From Oscillospiraceae bacterium (GTDB taxonomy: Bacteria > Bacillota_A > Clostridia > Oscillospirales > Oscillospiraceae), in assembly GCA_017936985.1 (NCBI GenBank), contig JAGBEM010000125.1:1-27611 (forward strand): a stretch of 27,611 nt of DNA. The letters run 5' to 3'. The notes beneath the pieces were generated by a model that made no database searches, was not told where the DNA came from, and was given only the letters and a program-made list of their open reading frames with translations. Of the stretch, positions 22,916 to 27,611 are shown one piece after another. Each line of letters begins with the position of its first letter. The first letter of the stretch is position 1. Made by a program: the position numbers and the translations under genes.

Positions 22916-25900
22916 TTACGGCAGCAGCGGCCGACGGCGGCGATAAGTAATCTGCGCCGTGCCATCTGATACAGATGCACCGCTTTCAACACCATAGCCT
23001 GCCGTCCGCAGCAACTCCACTCCGGCACGCACATGCAGCAAATGTGCATACGCACAGGTTCGAAGCCAGTCTCCGTGGGCAGTTTCGTCGGCAGCCTCCG
23101 CCGTAAACATCACATTGAAAGTCCACGGCCGGCTAATGGTAGGATAAGGATGCCTCGCATTATATGGCGATGGCACCCAATAGTTCAGCATAGCTCCCTG
23201 CCGTTGGCAAGGATAGCTCTCATCAATGCCGCACCAAGAATACTTGTTGAACCGCTGGTCATATTCATGACTCAAGCGTTCAAATTCTTCCCACCTCTCA
23301 TAGCGGGCATCCACCTTGCGCTTCCATGCCTGAGACAACACTCGGTTAGAGGCAAAGCGCGGATCATTGACATGGAAGTAAAACGCACACAGAGGTGCCC
23401 GGGGCAACCATAGACCACGATAGCCTGTAAGCTGGCCAAATTGCTGGGGCAGCTCATGATGAGGCACTCCGTGAAGATCAATGAATGCATCCGGCAGCAA
23501 CTCCTGAGCAAAGCTCGTAAATACATGCGACTCCGTATGCATGGTGTCGGGCTTAAAATAATGAGGCATAAGATCCGCACCCAAGGAATTGGTGTAGCAG
23601 GTCTGGTGCTGCCAGGTTGGATGCTCACGCTGCATCTCGTCATGCAGTGCGGCTCCATCCACATTCTCCATAGGCACCATCACAAGGTTCAACTCGCTCG
23701 GCAAATCCTGATAGGCCGGATCCGTCACCAGTTCCCGTACGAAGGCAAAAATCGCATTGGTGGCCGATACCTCATTGGCGTGGTGTCGCCCATTTATGAG
23801 CACACTGGGAACTGTCTGCATCCGCTTCACACGGGACACATAGCCCCGCCGAGTCTCCTCCGGTGCAATGGCGTAAATCGTACGCCCCTGGTAGCTGATT
23901 CCAACAGGCCACACATCCAAACCTGGAACTCGCTCCAAATCCTTCATCAAACGGCGGTAATCATTATAGCCAATGAGACGATCCGGCATTAAATCGATCT
24001 GTCGGATAGACAGGTCTTTTTTTACTGGTATCTGCTTAGGCAGTAAACATGTGCTGCATTTCGCGCCGCACACCAGGTGCAAGGCTGCATATCCCTCCAG
24101 CATTCGGCTCAGGTTGGTAAATCTCTCCTGTGTCAGGCGGCTCAACGCCGGCACAAGTTCCTGCCGTTCTGTCTGGATCTCCAGTTCAACAGCAAGACCT
24201 GATCCATCCGGCTGCAAAGATACTCGACGGCAAATACAATCCCCTTTCAAAGCCGGGAACGAAGGTTTTCGTCCTGCAGGAAGCCTCATAACGGCTCGCA
24301 GCGTAGGTGCTCCGGGTCGGATAGAAATATGCGGCAAAACAAGTCCCGGTGCATCCAAAGACACGCCATGCATCTGCCGGCCTAAGCACGCAAAATACAT
24401 GTGACCTACTTGATGCAATCCATCCTCCAACACCTCACCAATGGATATGTGATCATTACGCCAAGGCAGTTCCCGATCTGGGCCACCCAGCCCTACTTCA
24501 ATTTTAAATTGAGAAAAGAAAGGTTGCTTTTCCGGTGCAAAATCTAACTGTGCCGCAGTGTCCCGCATCCAAGGCACCAGTTGCGTCTGAAACACATCCC
24601 AAATGCTCTCGTAATCCGTGACAACGCGCTGATCCAGCACTGTCTCACCGTTGATGGAAACCTCAGCAAAACCCGTGGTTGGCAACGCAGGCCCTAACTC
24701 CGGCACAAGATTCAAAAACGGTCTTGCACAGGTACGCACGGTCCAGGAATCGGACAGCAGACAGTTTCCCCGATCATCAAATGCCAACGCCTCATAAGTG
24801 GCAGCAAGATCACTGGGATAAGCCTCAAACAGCACATCTTCCCGACTCAGGCCCATTATTTCCGCCAAAATTTCATCCACCGGGTACAGGTCCTGTAGCC
24901 ACCGAGGCGGCTTGCCTACATTCCTATCCAGTTCTGTCCAGTCGAAGTCTTCCTCGTGGTATGTTATTGTGGTGCGCTGGTGGGGATTAAATCGAATAAT
25001 AACACGCCGCACGCCGTTCATCGCAGCAGCTCTCGGGCCAAAATCTTCCTCCAGCCAGCTAAGGCCTTGTTTGAAAGCACATACCACAGCGGAGTGCTCC
25101 AGCGTTGCTCCACGGCTTTCAATTTCTCGCCGGATTTCAGCCAAAATTGCTTCCCGCTCTGGCCTGTCCTGACCAATTGCGCATCGCATAGACACCTGAT
25201 CCCCAGCTTTCAACTTGGCAAACACAGGCTTTAGGGCCTGCCGCAAAGCTTCTGTTTCGCTGGGCAAATCAAAGCTACGGCTCTCTACTTCTACACTGTC
25301 GTTGTAGTGGCCAAAAGTAATTTCAGGCCAGCGCTGCCTAAACTTTTCCAAATCAGCCCCAGCGCTCAAAAGTGCCTTTGATGCTCCGAACGCCTCAATC
25401 CATGTCGCCTGACCATCCGGATTACTCATAGACATAGCCCGTGTTACCCAGGCAGTAATGTCCCGCATTCGCAGATGCTTGCCTGTATTAGGAAATGTAT
25501 TGCACAGTATGTCTGCAAACTGCCGAAGAGCTTCACCACGGCCCTCCATGGCAAGCAATGGTCTCGGCTCCGCCTGCTCCAGAGTCAACGCAGGACTCTC
25601 ACCCTGGCGAATGGTGAGAAGGGGAAACCGTCCATCATCACTGTCTGCCAGCAGAGGATACACAGCGGATACGGTTTCCATACCTACCCGAGCAGCCATA
25701 TTGCAGGCAGCATACAGCAAATCTCTGTCTTCGTCCTCCTCCAGCAGCAACCGTAGATCCACGGTATCCGGCATTCCGTCTCCATCCGTGTCCCGCAGAA
25801 CCCAACCAGTCTCAAACAACTGCTCTAAGCCGCCGGTGACAGCAGTTTCATCTGCCGTCACGGGTTTTGATTCCACAAATGACATGGGCGGCAAGATTTC

Positions 25901-26173
25901 CCTGCCACTGTGAGGGGCAAACTGACGATATAGCTCTGCCCACTGTTCATCAGGACAATCACCTATGGTCACCGGCACCACATTAGGCTCCGGTGGTGGC
26001 GTATTGCCGATCCACAGGTATGTGATGCCATCCTCACGCAGTTGCTGAGGATTTCGCACAAAAGGGAACTCCATGGAAACGGAGCAAAAGCCGATGAGTT
26101 GGGACACTTCCACGGCAAATCGGCGTTGCAGCACCGTCAGCTCCGGCTCCAATACCAAGTTCAATGTGGTCAT
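22916..26173 (-). CDS. Very long M14 family metallopeptidase
   Basis: 1085 residues with no signal peptide. The zinc-carboxypeptidase domain is C-terminal (about 735-1055): GRHHANEV supplies His798 and Glu801, and DAFIDLHGVPHHE supplies His901. The catalytic Glu probably lies in the late FTAEAADE stretch. The first 700 residues have no assignment I can support. They include a calcium-loop-like DTDGDGMPD at 128-136, an AACNMAARVGMET segment after it, and a Cys cluster CGAKCSTC at 702-709. Typical M14 enzymes have 300-450 residues. The start codon overlaps the upstream ABC gene stop (TAATG), with a GGGGGAGG-type site upstream. Cytoplasmic peptide processing after import is likely; specificity is unknown. 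Confidence 0.85.
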   Translation of the reverse strand: MTTLNLVLEPELTVLQRRFAVEVSQLIGFCSVSMEFPFVRNPQQLREDGITYLWIGNTPPPEPNVVPVTIGDCPDEQWAELYRQFAPHSGREILPPMSFVESKPVTADETAVTGGLEQLFETGWVLRDTDGDGMPDTVDLRLLLEEDEDRDLLYAACNMAARVGMETVSAVYPLLADSDDGRFPLLTIRQGESPALTLEQAEPRPLLAMEGRGEALRQFADILCNTFPNTGKHLRMRDITAWVTRAMSMSNPDGQATWIEAFGASKALLSAGADLEKFRQRWPEITFGHYNDSVEVESRSFDLPSETEALRQALKPVFAKLKAGDQVSMRCAIGQDRPEREAILAEIRREIESRGATLEHSAVVCAFKQGLSWLEEDFGPRAAAMNGVRRVIIRFNPHQRTTITYHEEDFDWTELDRNVGKPPRWLQDLYPVDEILAEIMGLSREDVLFEAYPSDLAATYEALAFDDRGNCLLSDSWTVRTCARPFLNLVPELGPALPTTGFAEVSINGETVLDQRVVTDYESIWDVFQTQLVPWMRDTAAQLDFAPEKQPFFSQFKIEVGLGGPDRELPWRNDHISIGEVLEDGLHQVGHMYFACLGRQMHGVSLDAPGLVLPHISIRPGAPTLRAVMRLPAGRKPSFPALKGDCICRRVSLQPDGSGLAVELEIQTERQELVPALSRLTQERFTNLSRMLEGYAALHLVCGAKCSTCLLPKQIPVKKDLSIRQIDLMPDRLIGYNDYRRLMKDLERVPGLDVWPVGISYQGRTIYAIAPEETRRGYVSRVKRMQTVPSVLINGRHHANEVSATNAIFAFVRELVTDPAYQDLPSELNLVMVPMENVDGAALHDEMQREHPTWQHQTCYTNSLGADLMPHYFKPDTMHTESHVFTSFAQELLPDAFIDLHGVPHHELPQQFGQLTGYRGLWLPRAPLCAFYFHVNDPRFASNRVLSQAWKRKVDARYERWEEFERLSHEYDQRFNKYSWCGIDESYPCQRQGAMLNYWVPSPYNARHPYPTISRPWTFNVMFTAEAADETAHGDWLRTCAYAHLLHVRAGVELLRTAGYGVESGASVSDGTAQITYRRRRPLLP

Positions 26174-27144
26174 TATCGCTTATCCTCCCCCATGGGCAGA
26201 AGGCAGGCCACTCTATGGCCAGGCTCCAACTCCTGCTCTGGGATATCTCCACAGGTGCACGCCTCTGTGCGGTACGGACAGCGAGAGGCAAAACGGCAGC
26301 CAGGCTTGGGATTAATGGGATTGCTGATCTCACCTCGCAGCAGCTGGATCTCCTTGTCCCGTGCCTCCAGAGTAGCCTCCGGCAGCGCGGCCAGCAGCGC
26401 CTTGGTATAGGGGTGAGAAGGGTTCTCGAAAATCTGATCACTGGTACCGATCTCCACACACTTACCCAGATATGTTACCATAATGTTGGTGCTAATGTGC
26501 TTCACAACACTTAGATCATGGGTGACAAACATATAGGTAAGTCCCATTTCATCTTGCAGGTCCATCAGCAGATTCAAAATCTGTGCCTGAATAGAAACAT
26601 CCAAAGCCGACACTGGCTCATCACACACGATAAATTCCGGGTTCACCGCCAGCGCCCGGGCTACGCCGATACGCTGCCGCCGCCCGCCGTCCAATTCATG
26701 CGGATAAGCATTGGCTACTCGCTTTGCAAGTCCCACCGTATCCATCAGCTCCGCTACTCGCTTATAACGCTCTTGACGATTCGGATAGAGGTGATTAATC
26801 TGCATAGGATCTGCGATAAGATCTGCCACGCACATACGAGGATTCAGGCTGGAATATGGGTCCTGAAAGATCATGCTCATTTTGGTAAACTGCTCTCGCC
26901 CGTGGCGGCTTATAGTAGCCAAATCCTGCCCATGGAACAGAACCTTTCCAGCGGTGGGCTTATGCAGTCCGATAACCGTGCGTCCCAACGTGCTCTTACC
27001 GCATCCGGACTCGCCTACCACACCCAGTGTCTGCCCCTGATAGATCTGCAGGTTGATGTCATCAACGGCGTGAAGCATTCCTCTTTTAGTTTTATAAAAT
27101 TTCTTTAAATCAACGGTTTCAATTACCGGGATCTGCTCAATCAT
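26173..27144 (-). CDS. Oligopeptide/dipeptide ABC transporter ATPase (OppF/DppF type)
   Basis: 323 residues from the ATG at 27144, which overlaps the stop of the upstream ATPase gene (ATGA). Walker A is GESGCGKST (44-52), the Q-loop FQDPYSSLNP begins near 93, Walker B is FIVCDEP and the D-loop SALDVS. The signature reads ELDGGRRQRI, with Asp where LSGGQ has Ser and Arg in place of Gln. The C-terminal oligopeptide extension with its cysteine group (GCRFASRCPYRTEACTCGD) is present and marks the peptide-importer subfamily. Permease and binding-protein genes would lie beyond the right window edge. Confidence 0.92.
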   Translation of the reverse strand: MIEQIPVIETVDLKKFYKTKRGMLHAVDDINLQIYQGQTLGVVGESGCGKSTLGRTVIGLHKPTAGKVLFHGQDLATISRHGREQFTKMSMIFQDPYSSLNPRMCVADLIADPMQINHLYPNRQERYKRVAELMDTVGLAKRVANAYPHELDGGRRQRIGVARALAVNPEFIVCDEPVSALDVSIQAQILNLLMDLQDEMGLTYMFVTHDLSVVKHISTNIMVTYLGKCVEIGTSDQIFENPSHPYTKALLAALPEATLEARDKEIQLLRGEISNPINPKPGCRFASRCPYRTEACTCGDIPEQELEPGHRVACLLPMGEDKR

Positions 27145-27611
27145 GCTTCCTCTCCTCCAAACAAATGACACTTAATATGGTGGCCGTCCTGTTCGAAGAC
27201 TGTCGGCTCCTGCTGCCGACATTTTTCCGTACAGTGCGGACAGCGGGGTGAGAATTTACATCCCTCCGGAAGATGGGTAGGATCTGGCATCAGGCCATCA
27301 ATAGGTGTCAGACGCTTTGATTTGCTGCGAATATTAGGGATAGCGCCGAACAATCCCTCAGTATAGGGATGGTGCTGTCCGGGAGAATAGATTTGCTCCA
27401 CAGAGCCATACTCTATTATCTCACCTGCATACATGATTGCCACATCGTCACAAGTACGAACCACCACACCCAAATCGTGGGAGATCATGATCATGGAGGT
27501 TCCCATCTTTTGCCGAAGCTCATCGATCAGTGCCAGCACCTGCGCCTGAATCGTCACATCCAATGCGGTAGTAGGCTCATCGGCAATGAGTATATCCGGT
27601 GAACAGGCAAG
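27141..27611 (-). CDS. Oligopeptide/dipeptide ABC transporter ATPase (OppD/DppD type), partial
   Basis: The right window edge cuts the gene; 156 C-terminal residues are present. They begin just before Walker B (DILIADEPTTALD), then the D-loop, the H-loop histidine in MIMISHDLGVV, and the C-terminal peptide-importer extension with cysteines (GCKFSPRCPHCTEKC). It pairs with the ATPase encoded downstream to make the heterodimer that powers peptide uptake. The family's full length is about 320-340 residues, so roughly half is missing from view. Confidence 0.92.
   Translation of the reverse strand, partial: LACSPDILIADEPTTALDVTIQAQVLALIDELRQKMGTSMIMISHDLGVVVRTCDDVAIMYAGEIIEYGSVEQIYSPGQHHPYTEGLFGAIPNIRSKSKRLTPIDGLMPDPTHLPEGCKFSPRCPHCTEKCRQQEPTVFEQDGHHIKCHLFGGEEA

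Noticed and set aside
20941..23055. A 704-residue form of the S9 peptidase
   Set aside because: The extra N-terminus lies in the M14 gene in another frame and is Cys-rich nonsense. The GTG at 22827 has a ribosome binding site and fits the family start.
1..27611. CRISPR arrays, tRNA or rRNA genes, complete insertion sequences
   Set aside because: No regularly spaced repeats, no cloverleaf candidates and no DDE transposase with terminal inverted repeats were seen on either strand.

Overview
The window looks like a chromosome segment of an anaerobic gut Firmicute, probably an Oscillospiraceae-like member of the Clostridia. The reasons are the AGGAGG-type ribosome binding sites, the TnpV/TnpW/large-serine-recombinase element remnants, the ferredoxin-dependent 2-oxoacid oxidoreductase, and the many peptidases. 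No rRNA or tRNA gene and no CRISPR array was seen. The genus is inference.

Left part (1-6.7 kb): an accessory region built from decayed mobile elements. After the last codons of a thioredoxin-like gene comes remnant A on the minus strand: tnpW, a serine recombinase that has lost its C-terminal half, and a relaxase that has lost its N-terminal part. The last two are joined at an apparent deletion scar near position 880. Remnant B, also on the minus strand (5.3-6.2 kb), holds a second TnpW-like gene, a 58-codon stub of another serine recombinase, and tnpV with its terminator. Between them lies an intact, visibly more AT-rich plus-strand operon (2.4-4.9 kb): a small HTH regulator, a YdjI-like SPFH protein with a C-terminal SHOCT tail, a zinc-ribbon/one-TM protein with a BspA-like extracellular part, and a YbjQ-like protein. 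It resembles a membrane-stress or envelope-surveillance cassette carried as cargo.

Middle part (6.7-16.9 kb): an amino-acid fermentation island around an IclR-type regulator. A minus-strand operon encodes a 2[4Fe-4S] ferredoxin-type delta subunit, the alpha, beta and gamma subunits of a 2-oxoacid:ferredoxin oxidoreductase, an ADP-forming acyl-CoA synthetase, a class I/II aminotransferase and a RidA deaminase. Downstream of the regulator, a plus-strand operon encodes a class V PLP enzyme and an M24 (Xaa-Pro-type) peptidase. The ferredoxin operon and the class V/M24 operon each carry the same 19-bp imperfect palindrome just downstream of a strong -35/-10 pair (18 of 19 bases identical). This points to one repressor, most likely the IclR protein, controlling both.

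Right part (16.9-27.6 kb): a minus-strand peptide-use operon. Read in transcription order it holds two OppD/DppD and OppF/DppF-type ABC ATPases (the first cut by the window edge), a 1085-residue M14 metallopeptidase with a long unassigned N-terminal region, an S9 serine peptidase, a MATE transporter, an M29 aminopeptidase and the M20 dipeptidase PepD. It ends at a bidirectional terminator shared with the M24 operon.

Taken together, the middle and right parts suggest a full route: peptide import, hydrolysis to amino acids, transamination to 2-oxoacids, oxidative decarboxylation to acyl-CoA with reduced ferredoxin, and ATP formation by ADP-forming acyl-CoA synthetase. This layout is best known from peptide-fermenting archaea.
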